From Polyangium mundeleinium (lineage in GTDB: Bacteria > Myxococcota_A > Polyangia > Polyangiales > Polyangiaceae), in assembly GCF_028369105.1 (NCBI RefSeq), contig NZ_JAQNDO010000001.1, forward strand, positions 1,612,001 through 1,676,000: DNA of 64,000 nucleotides. Reading direction: 5' to 3'. Under the pieces are notes generated by a model that was not told where the DNA came from, ran no database searches, and worked only from the letters and a program-made list of their open reading frames with translations. This document shows positions 8,573 through 17,115 of this stretch, in pieces. Position numbers and translations under genes: made by a program. The stretch's first letter is position 1; each line of letters begins with the position of its first letter.

Positions 8573-8983
8573 TCAGCCGGGCGCTCTCCGGAGGACCGCA
8601 GCCGCGATGGCTTCGAGGTGCGTGACGAATTCCTCCTGGATAGGCGACAAGCCGAAGCCAAAGTTCCCCTGGCTCGTGCGGAAGTGCGAGAACCAGGGGC
8701 GGTCGTCAAGGCGAATCATTCGTTCGAATACTTCGCCTTCGGTCCCGCGCACGTAGTTCCCGAGCGACGGATGGTTGGATGGTCCGGCTTCCCCGATGAT
8801 GAACCAGGCTCCGAGGAAGTATTCCATCCGTGCTCCTCTGACCCCCTCGATCGCCCACACCGTCGCGCCGACGAGGTGTTCGACGGGCTTCTTCGTCATG
8901 AACTTGAAGGGATCGCGGTCCGGACCGCGGTCCAGCAGCGGATATCCCATTCGCTTCCGGTTGTGGTAGCCGACGAGGTTCAT
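8573..8983 (-). CDS. Hypothetical protein
   Basis: A 136-residue soluble protein that I cannot place in a family. It has conserved-looking aromatic and charged blocks (MNLVGYHNRKRMGYPLLD, VEHLVGATVWAIEGV, YFLGAWFIIGEAG, IRLDDRPWFSHFRTSQGNFGFGL), no signal peptide and no transmembrane segment. The GC bias of its codons fits a real gene on this strand. It is convergent with the 8-Cys lipoprotein pair and lies downstream of the chimeric fragment at 9139. A short DNA-modification or toxin/antitoxin role would be speculation. Confidence 0.6.
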   Translation of the reverse strand: MNLVGYHNRKRMGYPLLDRGPDRDPFKFMTKKPVEHLVGATVWAIEGVRGARMEYFLGAWFIIGEAGPSNHPSLGNYVRGTEGEVFERMIRLDDRPWFSHFRTSQGNFGFGLSPIQEEFVTHLEAIAAAVLRRAPG

Positions 8984-9138
8984 CGAACGTCAAGCTATCA
9001 CGGGCTTGCATGGCCCCGCAACCGACGAACAGGGAGCGCGCGAGGTTCGTTCGGGTGATCTCCTTGAGATCGAGAATGGATTCTCCCGCGATGAAATTCG
9101 ATCCGTGACGAACGCGGCGACCTCGCCTTGCACGCATC

Positions 9139-9238
9139 TCAAGGCGTCAGCGTGAGCTCGACGGTCTGCTCGACGATGTCACCGCAGACGCAGCAGCCCT
9201 TCTCCCTGCGGCTCGGGCAATACGATGGAGACCGTTCA
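9139..9238. repeat. Partial duplication of a lipoprotein 3' end
   Basis: This stretch matches 10699-10792, the 3' end of the carboxypeptidase-regulatory-like lipoprotein including its stop codon, with scattered substitutions and one extra C. It is clearly more diverged than the adjoining synthetase copy, so the two duplications probably happened at different times. Confidence 0.75.
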
Positions 9239-9549
9239 AGCTCGTTCGGGTGGAGGCGGAGGTTCAAGGTGTGGACGACGGCGCCCATGGCCGGCGCGCC
9301 GAGGTAGACCTCGAGGTGGCGCTGATGATTCCACGCGAGCGTGGCGACCCGATCCCCCGGCCGAACCCCGAGGCGCGCGAGGGCGTTCGCGAGTTTGGCG
9401 GTGCGGCGGTAGAAGTCGCCGTACGTGCCGCGGACGAGGGTCTTGTCCGGGAGGCGCGAGACGATCTCGTTGCGACCGAAGAAGGTGCGCGCGCGTTCGA
9501 GGAAATGCGTGAGGGTGAGGGGAAAGTCCATCATGCGTCCGGCAAGCAT
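9139..9549 (-). pseudogene. Chimeric ORF: acyl-CoA synthetase N-terminus fused to lipoprotein C-terminus
   Basis: The ATG, its GAGGAGG ribosome site and the first ~100 codons are an almost exact copy of the start of the acyl-CoA synthetase at 7746; one clear substitution makes TLSWN into TLAWN. The reading then runs directly into a second copied segment, the last ~30 codons of the lipoprotein gene at 10699-11058. A one-base insertion (CAGCAGCCC versus CAGCAGCC) restores the original frame there, so the product ends GCCVCGDIVEQTVELTLTP, close to the donor ending VEQTVELAQMP. The adenylation core is absent, so no ligase activity is expected. It may be translated as a 136-residue protein, but it looks like debris of two duplications. 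Confidence 0.75.
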
Positions 9550-9611
9550 CGGTCGCCTCCTCTCGTGGTGGGCGCGGCGATGGTAGCCGGGATGCGGACG
9601 AAAACGGAAGG
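9239..9611. repeat. Partial duplication of the acyl-CoA synthetase 5' region (copy 2)
   Basis: Bases 9239-9563 match 7436-7765 almost perfectly, with a single clear mismatch inside the coding part. Weaker homology (GATGGTAGCCGGG followed by GCGGA/GCGCGGAAA) continues after a gap of about ten bases into the donor's upstream region, to about 7817. The near identity of a coding segment implies a recent event or gene conversion. The left boundary sits at CAAGCTCGTTCGG, directly against the copied lipoprotein tail. Confidence 0.85.
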
Positions 9612-9623
9612 GGGCGTGGCGGC

Positions 9624-10433
9624 TCAGCGCGAATCGTAGCCGAGCGTGAGCATGGGGATGAGGGAGACGCCGAGCGTGTTCTCCCGGACGGACACGCCCG
9701 CGCTGCCGTTCGGCCCGTCCGCGCGGGTGGTCACGAAAAGCGCGCTCGGGTGGAAGAGCAAGAGCGCGTCGATGCCGATATTGAAGCCGCCGCGGCGGTG
9801 CCTGGGGCCGCTCGGGTTCGCCGTCGAGAGGCCAAACCGAAGGTTGAGGCCCGGCTTGAAGCCGGCGGAGGCGATTTCGGTGACCTCGGCGACGCCGTCG
9901 AGGCTCACCCCGGTGGTGATGCCGCCGAGGGCGCCACGCGCGAGGACGGGGCCGCCGCCGACGTAGAATCGGTTCCCGAAAATGGCCTCGGCAATGGCGC
10001 CGACGTACCAGTACGAGATGGCCGAGACGCCCACGTTGATGCCCTCGAATCCGACATCGGCGCTGAACCCGAAGCCACCGGTGCCGCCGATGGCGGCGTA
10101 CGCGCTGAAGACGTTCGAGACCTGGTAGCCGATGCGGCCCTCGCCGCCGATGGTGAACATCGATTGCGGGACGTGCCATCCGAGGTTGCCGGAGACACCC
10201 CAGCGAACGCGGCCGCCCGGATCCTCGGGGGTCTCTTCGTTCGGCTCGTCCTTGGGGGGCTCCGCGGGCGCGGCGGGCGCGGCGGGCGGCGGCGCGGCGG
10301 CGTCGGGGGGCGGCGCGGCGGCGTCGGCCGGCGGCGGCGGCGGCGCGGAGGTGTCGCCGGTCGGGCCCTGCGCGAACGCAGGGGAGGCGAGGAGGGAGGC
10401 GAAGGCCGTGAGGAACAGGGTTCGTTTAAGCAT
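9624..10433 (-). CDS. Outer-membrane beta-barrel-like protein
   Basis: A 269-residue protein with a classical signal peptide (MLKRTLFLTAFASLLASPAFAQ, cleavage after AFA), then a Pro/Ala low-complexity linker (repeats of DAAAPPP) of about 50 residues, then a Gly- and aromatic-rich region of alternating hydrophobic residues (VRWGVSGNLGWHVP, GEGRIGYQVSNVFSAYAAIGG, RFYVGGGPVLARGALGG) ending SLIPMLTLGYDSR. This is the pattern of an outer-membrane barrel of about eight to ten strands. The ATG was preferred to an earlier one because it begins the signal peptide. A 7-bp-arm inverted repeat lies 46-63 bases upstream. Confidence 0.75.
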   Translation of the reverse strand: MLKRTLFLTAFASLLASPAFAQGPTGDTSAPPPPPADAAAPPPDAAAPPPAAPAAPAEPPKDEPNEETPEDPGGRVRWGVSGNLGWHVPQSMFTIGGEGRIGYQVSNVFSAYAAIGGTGGFGFSADVGFEGINVGVSAISYWYVGAIAEAIFGNRFYVGGGPVLARGALGGITTGVSLDGVAEVTEIASAGFKPGLNLRFGLSTANPSGPRHRRGGFNIGIDALLLFHPSALFVTTRADGPNGSAGVSVRENTLGVSLIPMLTLGYDSR

Positions 10434-10478
10434 GGGCCTCGATGGGGGAGGGAATCGTGGGGGCCTCATGACCCGAGA

Positions 10479-10496
10479 CGTTCCCAATCGGGAACG
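10479..10496. promoter_or_regulatory. Inverted repeat upstream of the outer-membrane protein gene
   Basis: CGTTCCC-AATC-GGGAACG has perfect 7-bp arms. It sits 46-63 bases before the ATG at 10433, and an AT-rich stretch at about 10550-10590 lies farther upstream. A repressor or activator operator is possible; a transcript hairpin is the alternative. Confidence 0.35.
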
Positions 10497-10698
10497 AATA
10501 CCATCGTCGCGAGGCCGATGGCAACGGTCTCGACGGAGCTATCTCGTTGAGAAAGCTCGATTTTTGTTGGTCTTTGTTTTGAATATTCGTCCGGGTTCCA
10601 CGTCGGCGTCTTGCGCGTGGTCGCGTACGACGGTTCGCACGGCGGCGAACGAGGATCCCCATTTCTTTGGGATAGAGCTCGAATCGTGACGACGCCTT

Positions 10699-11058
10699 TC
10701 AAGGCATCTGCGCGAGCTCGACGGTCTGCTCGACGCGGTCGCCGCAGACGCAGCAGCCTTCGCCCTGCGGCTCGGGCAATACGATGGAGACCGTTTTCGG
10801 AGCATACCCCGTCGCGGAGACCTTCACCGAATAGGTGCCGCCGGGGACATTGCAGACGTGGTCCGGGCCATTCGGGGCGCAGAGGTCGTTGCCAATGGCG
10901 ACCTTGGCCCCGACGAGCGGCTGTTTCGTGGTCGCGTCGACGACGGTCACGACGATGCCGCCTTGCAAGCAAGCACAATCGATCTCGCCGCATTCGTCGC
11001 AGCCGGCGAGGGCGAGCAAGGAGAGGAGGGCGGCGGAGGCGAGGAGGCGGCGGAGCAT
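10699..11058 (-). CDS. Lipoprotein with carboxypeptidase-regulatory-like domain
   Basis: A 119-residue lipoprotein: signal peptide and lipobox LLALAGC (Cys about residue 20), then CGEIDCACLQ and one beta-sandwich domain of the carboxypeptidase-regulatory/CarboxypepD_reg type, visible as GIVVTVVDATTKQPLVGAKVAI and VPGGTYSVKVSATGYAPKTVSIVL. Such domains are small Ig-like adhesion or stability modules. The C-terminal CCVCGDRVEQTVEL adds a Cys cluster. The start lies about 30 bases from the 21-bp minisatellite, which would be in or near its leader. Its 3' end is duplicated in the chimera at 9139. Confidence 0.75.
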   Translation of the reverse strand: MLRRLLASAALLSLLALAGCDECGEIDCACLQGGIVVTVVDATTKQPLVGAKVAIGNDLCAPNGPDHVCNVPGGTYSVKVSATGYAPKTVSIVLPEPQGEGCCVCGDRVEQTVELAQMP

Positions 11059-11090
11059 GGGGGGATGCTACCCGAGCTACGTCGGGATAC

Positions 11091-11536
11091 GAGGTCGCGG
11101 AGGTCTTGGAGGAGGTCGCGGAGGTCTTGGAGGAGGTGCCCGGTCCTCCTGGAGGAGGTCGCGGAGGTCTTGGAGGAGGTCGCGGAGGTCTTGGAGGAGG
11201 TCGCGGAGGTCTTGGAGGAGGTCGCGGAGGTCTTGGAGGAGGTCCTGGAGGTCGAGGAGGAGGTGCCCGGTCCTCCTGGAGGAGGTCGTGGAGGTCGTGG
11301 AGGAGGTGCCGGTCTTCGTGGAGGAGGTGCCGGTCTTCGTGGAGGAAGTCGCGGCGGTCGAGGAGGAGGTCGCGGCGGTCGAGGAGGAGGTCCTGGAGGT
11401 CGAGGAGGAGGTGCCCGGTCCTCCTGGAGGAGGTCGCGGAGGTCGCGGAGGCGGTCCGGGACTTCGTGGAGGCGGTCGCGGAGGTCGTGGAGGAGGTACC
11501 TGGTCTTCGTGGAGGAGGTCCCCGGTCCTCGTGGAG
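11091..11536. repeat. 21/22-bp G-rich tandem repeat (minisatellite, about 21 units)
   Basis: The unit starts GAGGTCGCGG and ends TTGGAG (21 bp); about 16 units are 21 bp and about 5 are 22 bp, the longer class carrying GTGCCCGGTCCTCC. The first two and the fourth to seventh units are identical; later ones diverge. Long open frames cross it on both strands, but the 22-bp units shift the frame each time, so no single protein repeat is kept and I do not call a gene here. The plus strand is strongly G-rich. Together with its flanks (11059-11687) this is the longest gap between genes in the window; the flanks show nothing else clear. Confidence 0.85.
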
Positions 11537-11687
11537 GAGGACATGGTGGGCTGGAAACGGGGCACGCCACGCTTACCTCATCCGCCGAACCTCCACCGCC
11601 TCGTAGGATCCGCATGGTAGTGTCCCCACCATGCGCCCTCCGTAGCGCAGGCGGCTGCCGCGCACGCACGAACAGGAGAGGTTTCAC

Positions 11688-12020
11688 ATGCAGATCGGAC
11701 TATCGAAGGACATCAACGCGGAAGGCTGTAAGAAGTGCCAAGAGTTTCGGCCCTGGTGGGGCACCATTGCCAAGATCGCGGCGCAGCTACATGCGCACGG
11801 CGTCATCTGGCCGAACTTCCTTATCATCCATGGCAAGCGCCTGAGCTGTCGCGATGCGCCCGACGCGGGCAGATTTGATGAGAGCGTTTACGTCATCGCA
11901 ACAGACGAGGACGGCAAAGACGCGACGGCAGAGCAGGCAAAGGTTTTCGTGACGGAGAAGGGCAACTCCAGCCGCTACGTCGCGGTGAGCAATGTCCTGA
12001 ATGGAAGCGCATTTCGATAG
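11688..12020 (+). CDS. Hypothetical protein with CxxC motif
   Basis: A 110-residue protein with a good ribosome site (AGGAGAGG seven bases before the ATG). It has no signal peptide. Visible features are a CKKC pair near residue 15, tryptophans in FRPWWGTIAKIAAQLHAHGVIWPNFLIIHG, and a C-terminal acidic beta-rich part (VYVIATDEDGKDATAEQAKVFVTEKG). I do not recognise the family. It is convergent with the DnaJ-type gene, and codon use is somewhat less GC-biased than in neighbours, consistent with an accessory gene beside the minisatellite. Confidence 0.6.
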   Translation: MQIGLSKDINAEGCKKCQEFRPWWGTIAKIAAQLHAHGVIWPNFLIIHGKRLSCRDAPDAGRFDESVYVIATDEDGKDATAEQAKVFVTEKGNSSRYVAVSNVLNGSAFR

Positions 12021-12048
12021 AAATGCGCACGGTTCGCCGTTCGCTCCT

Positions 12049-13020
12049 TCAGAACCTCAATTCACTCCGCAATTCCTCCCCCGGCACGTCGAGCTCCTTC
12101 ACCGCATCAGCCACGCTCGGATCGTCCTCCGTGCGAATCTGGATCAAGAATCGCACATAAAGATCCCCCGGCTCTTTCCCTTTGCGCGCCACGCCTTTGC
12201 CTTTGAGCCGCAACACCTGGCCGCTCTGCGTGTGCGCCGGGATCTTCAGCGTCACCTCGCCGTCCGGCGTCGGCACCTTGATCTTCCCGCCGAAATACGC
12301 CTCCCCGATGCTCACCGGCACGTCGAGGCGCAGATCGTCCCCCTCGCGCTTGAACAAGGGATGCGGCGTCACGTGGATCGTCAGCAGCAAATCCCCCGGA
12401 GGACCGCCGCCCATGCCTGGCGCGCCCTGCCCAGGGACACGAATGCGGCTGCCTTCGTTCGCGCCGGCGGGAATGCGCACCGTCATCGGCTCCTCGCCCT
12501 CGCGCTGGAGCTGCACCGTCGTGCCCTTCACCGCCGACACGAAATCGATCGTCACCTCGCTCTCGACGTCCTGGCCCTTGCGCGCCCGCACGCCCCCGCG
12601 CGCCCCGCCCCCGCGGCCCCGGCCGAACATGTCGCCGATGTTGCCGAAGAGGTCGCCGAAATCCCCCGACCCGCCGCCGCCTCCGCCGAAGATCTCCTCG
12701 ACGTTGAACGGCACGCCGCCCGCCCCGCCGGGCGCGCCGCCTCGGCCGCGGCCTCCGCCGTATTGGCGCACGAATCGCGCGCGCTCCGGGTCGAACCCCT
12801 GCTGCAGGCTGTCCTCGCCGAACTCGTCGTAGAGCGCGCGCTTCTGCTTGTCCGACAGCACCTCGTTCGCGCGGTTGATTTCCTTGAACTTCGCTTCGTT
12901 CGCCTTTCCAGGCGCCTTGTCCGGGTGGTACTGGACGGCGAGCTTGCGGAAAGCTTTCTTGATGGTGTCTTCGTCTGCGTCCCGGGCGACGCCGAGCACG
13001 GAGTAAAGGTCACGAGCCAT
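12049..13020 (-). CDS. DnaJ-type co-chaperone (type II, zinc-finger-free)
   Basis: A 323-residue J-protein. The J-domain covers residues 1-70 with the HPD motif at 32-34, followed by a Gly/Arg-rich segment with [10 protein letters not shown] and [17 protein letters not shown] (about 88-150). Two C-terminal substrate-binding beta-domains follow ([64 protein letters not shown]). The CxxCxGxG zinc finger of DnaJ is missing, as in CbpA and Sis1-type proteins. It would stimulate a DnaK ATPase and hand over unfolded clients. A palindromic REP-like element separates it from cysS. Confidence 0.9.
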   Translation of the reverse strand: MARDLYSVLGVARDADEDTIKKAFRKLAVQYHPDKAPGKANEAKFKEINRANEVLSDKQKRALYDEFGEDSLQQGFDPERARFVRQYGGGRGRGGAPGGAGGVPFNVEEIFGGGGGGSGDFGDLFGNIGDMFGRGRGGGARGGVRARKGQDVESEVTIDFVSAVKGTTVQLQREGEEPMTVRIPAGANEGSRIRVPGQGAPGMGGGPPGDLLLTIHVTPHPLFKREGDDLRLDVPVSIGEAYFGGKIKVPTPDGEVTLKIPAHTQSGQVLRLKGKGVARKGKEPGDLYVRFLIQIRTEDDPSVADAVKELDVPGEELRSELRF

Positions 13021-13095
13021 GGGCCGGGGAAGGGTAAATCCCGGAGGTGGCTACGTCACGGGGGGCAAGTCGGAAACGACCGAACGGCCTCTTCT

Positions 13096-13130
13096 CCCCT
13101 CTCCCGCGAGGGAGAGGGGTCGGGGGTGAG
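13096..13130. repeat. REP-like intergenic palindrome, copy 1
   Basis: Perfect 10-bp arms CCCCTCTCCC / GGGAGAGGGG around a GCGA loop, followed by TCGGGGGTGAGGG. There is no T-run after the stem on either strand, so it is not a good intrinsic terminator. The same core and tail recur at 41613-41655. Similar CTCTCCC...GGGAGAG...GGGTGAGGG elements are scattered between genes in many GC-rich proteobacteria. Confidence 0.6.
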
Positions 13131-13140
13131 GGCGTCGTTC

Positions 13141-14715
<1,575 letters not shown>

Positions 14716-14822
14716 CGCGTTCTCCGTCTACCAGCATGATCCACGCCTGTCACGAGGGGGAAGGCGGACCCTCGTGTCCTTGAAGGGCCGGCATGGCGTG
14801 CGCATGGTAAGCCAGTCCCGCC

Positions 14823-15638
14823 ATGCTGCCCCTTCGAGACCGGCTGCCGGCTCGGCGTCCCCCCTACGTCAACTGGCTGATCATCATCGCGAACATCTGC
14901 GTCTTCGTGTGGACGCAGGCGCTCCTCTCGGTGGCCGGACCCCGCGGGAACGAGGCGAGGGCCTACGACCTGCTCATGGAGTACGGCCTCGTGCCCGCGC
15001 GGCTCGTGCACGAGCCGCTCGCCGCGCTGCCGACGATGTTTTCGAGCATGTTCATGCACGATCCGTCCGGGTGGGCGCACCTCGGCGGCAACATGCTCTA
15101 CCTCTGGATCTTCGGCGACAACGTCGAGGACGCCATGGGCAGCCGGCGTTACGCGCTCTTCTACGTCCTCTGCGGCATGGCCGCGGCGCTCGCGCAGGTC
15201 GTGGTGAACCCGTCGTCGGTCGTGCCCATGGTCGGCGCCTCGGGCGCGATCTCGGGCGTGCTCGCGGCATACGGGTCGCTCTACCCGCGCTCGCCGATCA
15301 CGGTGCTGAACCCGATCGTCCCGCTCTGGCTGTTCTTCGGGCTCTTCTTCGAGCTCCCGGCCTGGGTGATCATCCTCGAGTACTTCGTCCTGAACCTCTT
15401 CAGCGGGCTCGGGTCGCTCGGCGGGACGGGCAGCGGGGTCGCGTTCTTCGCGCACCTCGGCGGCTTCGTTGCGGGCGCGCTGCTCGTCCGCCTGTTCATG
15501 CGCGACAAGACAGGCCGTGATCACGACCGCTGGTCCCAGTTCCGGCCGCCCGCCCAGAGGCCCAAATCCCCCTCCGGCCCGCCCTACGGCGCGCCGCCGC
15601 CGCGACGGCCCCCGAGCCGGGACCCTTGGGGCTGGTGA
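14823..15638 (+). CDS. Rhomboid family intramembrane serine protease
   Basis: A 271-residue polytopic membrane protein of the rhomboid family. The catalytic Ser lies in VGASGAISG (about residue 138), the catalytic His in AHLGGF (about 208), and HLGGNMLYLWIFG near residue 86 is the conserved oxyanion/L1 motif. About six transmembrane segments are visible. The C-terminal 45 residues are a Pro/Arg-rich cytosolic tail. It would cleave membrane proteins within or near their transmembrane segment; the substrate is unknown. It starts about 100 bases from the divergent cysS. Confidence 0.92.
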   Translation: MLPLRDRLPARRPPYVNWLIIIANICVFVWTQALLSVAGPRGNEARAYDLLMEYGLVPARLVHEPLAALPTMFSSMFMHDPSGWAHLGGNMLYLWIFGDNVEDAMGSRRYALFYVLCGMAAALAQVVVNPSSVVPMVGASGAISGVLAAYGSLYPRSPITVLNPIVPLWLFFGLFFELPAWVIILEYFVLNLFSGLGSLGGTGSGVAFFAHLGGFVAGALLVRLFMRDKTGRDHDRWSQFRPPAQRPKSPSGPPYGAPPPRRPPSRDPWGW

Positions 15639-15727
15639 GAAACGAACTACGCAGTTCGTCACAGCATGGTCAGGTCGTCGGTTTCCGCCGGAGACACCTC
15701 GGAGGGCGTGTTAGCTTCGCCCGCGCG

Positions 15728-16258
15728 ATGGGAATGCCCTTTCGTCGCCCCCGAGCGCTCATGCTCGGCTTCTGCCTCGCGCTTTCCGGGATCGGCGCTT
15801 GCGCAGGGCCGAGTTTTACGGGCTCGGTGTACCGAGGGCGCGGCTACGCCTTTCAGGTGCCGACGCCGCCCTCGACGTGGAAGCGGATCGAGCTCGACGG
15901 CGAGGCCCTCGCGTTCGAGGACACGGCGAACGACGCGATGATCGCCGCCTCGGGTCGTTGCAAGGTGGACGGCGAGGACGTGCCGCTCCGTTCGCTCGTG
16001 CAGCACCTGTTCTTGCAGTTCACGGACCGCGAGGTGGTGACGGAGGAGGTCGTGCCGTTCGACGGGCGGGAGGCGCTGCACACGGTGGTGACGGCGAAGC
16101 TCGACGGCGTGCCGCGGCAGTTCGACGTGTGGGTCCTGAAGAAGGACGGCTGCGTCTACGACCTCTACTGCATCGCGGACCCCGCGGGCTTCCCGGCCGC
16201 GGTCGGGCCGTTCCGGGAGTTCGTCAAGGGTTTCGCGACGGTGCCGGCCGATGAGTAG
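15728..16258 (+). CDS. Hypothetical lipoprotein upstream of MlaE permease
   Basis: A 176-residue protein with an N-terminal signal and lipobox (LALSGIGAC, Cys about residue 24). The mature part (YRGRGYAFQVPTPPSTWKRIEL, LAFEDTANDAMIAASGRC, REALHTVVTAKLDGVPRQFDVWVLKKDGCVYDLYCIADP) looks like a compact alpha/beta domain of the DUF1795/PsbP type. It overlaps the following MlaE permease gene by eight bases, so the two are translated from one message and the lipoprotein may serve the same lipid transporter. I cannot name the family with confidence. Confidence 0.75.
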   Translation: MGMPFRRPRALMLGFCLALSGIGACAGPSFTGSVYRGRGYAFQVPTPPSTWKRIELDGEALAFEDTANDAMIAASGRCKVDGEDVPLRSLVQHLFLQFTDREVVTEEVVPFDGREALHTVVTAKLDGVPRQFDVWVLKKDGCVYDLYCIADPAGFPAAVGPFREFVKGFATVPADE

Positions 16259-17090
16259 CCAGTCCGGCGTGGAGTCGCAGAAGCCGAAGTCGCTGCCGGG
16301 GCTGCCGCCGGAGCCGCCGTTCTACGAGCGGCTCGTGCAGCGGGGGATGAACTTCCTCGTGCACCTCGGGCAGCTCGGGCGGATGACGCGCGAGACGTTC
16401 GCGGCGATGTTCCAGAGACCGTTCGAGCTCCAATCGACGATGCACCAGATGGAGCAGCGCATACGCTCGCTCGGCATCGCGTGCGCGACGGCGCTCTTCA
16501 CGGGCATGGTCATGGCGGTGCAGTTCGCCTTCGGCCTGCAGAAGTTCGGCGGCATGGAGTACACGGGCCGCGTCATCGGCTTGTCGTTCTCGCGCGAGCT
16601 CGCGCCGACGTTGACGGCGGTGATCGTGGGAGGTCGGATCGGATCGGGCATCGCGGCCGAGGTGGGCTCGATGGCCGTGACGGAGCAGATCGACGCGATC
16701 CGCGCGCTCGGCGCCGACCCGATGAAGAAGCTCGTGGTGCCGCGGTTGATCTCCTGCGTCATCGTGATGCCGGTGCTCGGTGCGCTGGCGCTCGTGATCG
16801 GCTTCTCGGGCGCGATGCTCATCTGCGACTGGCAGTTCGGCATCCCGTGGGGGTTTTTCCTTCGCTCCGCGCTCGGCTCGATGAACTTTCGCGACTTCTG
16901 GATGGGGCTCATGAAGTGCCCGTTCTTTGGAGCGATCATCGCGCTCGTGGGCTGTCACTTCGGCATGATCACGCGCGGCGGCACCGAGGGCGTGGGGCAG
17001 TCGACGACGCGGGCCGTAGTGGGCGTTTCGATCTCGATCCTCGTGGCGGACTTCGTGCTCACGAAACTCGGCTTCATCATTTTCGGCTGA
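16251..17090 (+). CDS. mlaE: MlaE/YrbE-type ABC transporter permease
   Basis: A 279-residue permease of the MlaE family, part of ABC systems that move phospholipids between the inner and outer membranes. Family marks are the amphipathic N-terminus (ERLVQRGMNFLVHLGQLGRM), GMVMAVQFAFGLQKFGG, RELAPTLTAVIVGGRIGSGIAAEVGSM, the EQIDAIRALGADPMKKLVVPR coupling-helix region, and the C-terminal GGTEGVGQSTTRAVV. The ATG overlaps the preceding lipoprotein gene. No MlaF ATPase or MlaD substrate-binding gene follows; the next gene is a degenerate ATPase-like protein, so partners must be encoded elsewhere. Confidence 0.92.
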   Translation: MSSQSGVESQKPKSLPGLPPEPPFYERLVQRGMNFLVHLGQLGRMTRETFAAMFQRPFELQSTMHQMEQRIRSLGIACATALFTGMVMAVQFAFGLQKFGGMEYTGRVIGLSFSRELAPTLTAVIVGGRIGSGIAAEVGSMAVTEQIDAIRALGADPMKKLVVPRLISCVIVMPVLGALALVIGFSGAMLICDWQFGIPWGFFLRSALGSMNFRDFWMGLMKCPFFGAIIALVGCHFGMITRGGTEGVGQSTTRAVVGVSISILVADFVLTKLGFIIFG

Positions 17091-17115
17091 GAACCCCCTT
17101 TGACAGCCGGGCGCG

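Noticed and set aside
8984-9138. Minus-strand frame reading NFIAGESILDLKEITRTNLARS
   Set aside because: It looks protein-like, but it is in a different frame from the gene at 8573-8983, has no clear start, and runs on as a low-quality frame; not enough to call a gene.
10835-11687. Several long open frames on both strands rich in Gly/Arg, Pro/Arg or Leu/Asp
   Set aside because: They are produced by the 21-bp G-rich repeat; the 22-bp units shift the frame, there is no start with a ribosome site, and all frames stay open only because the repeat has no stop codons.
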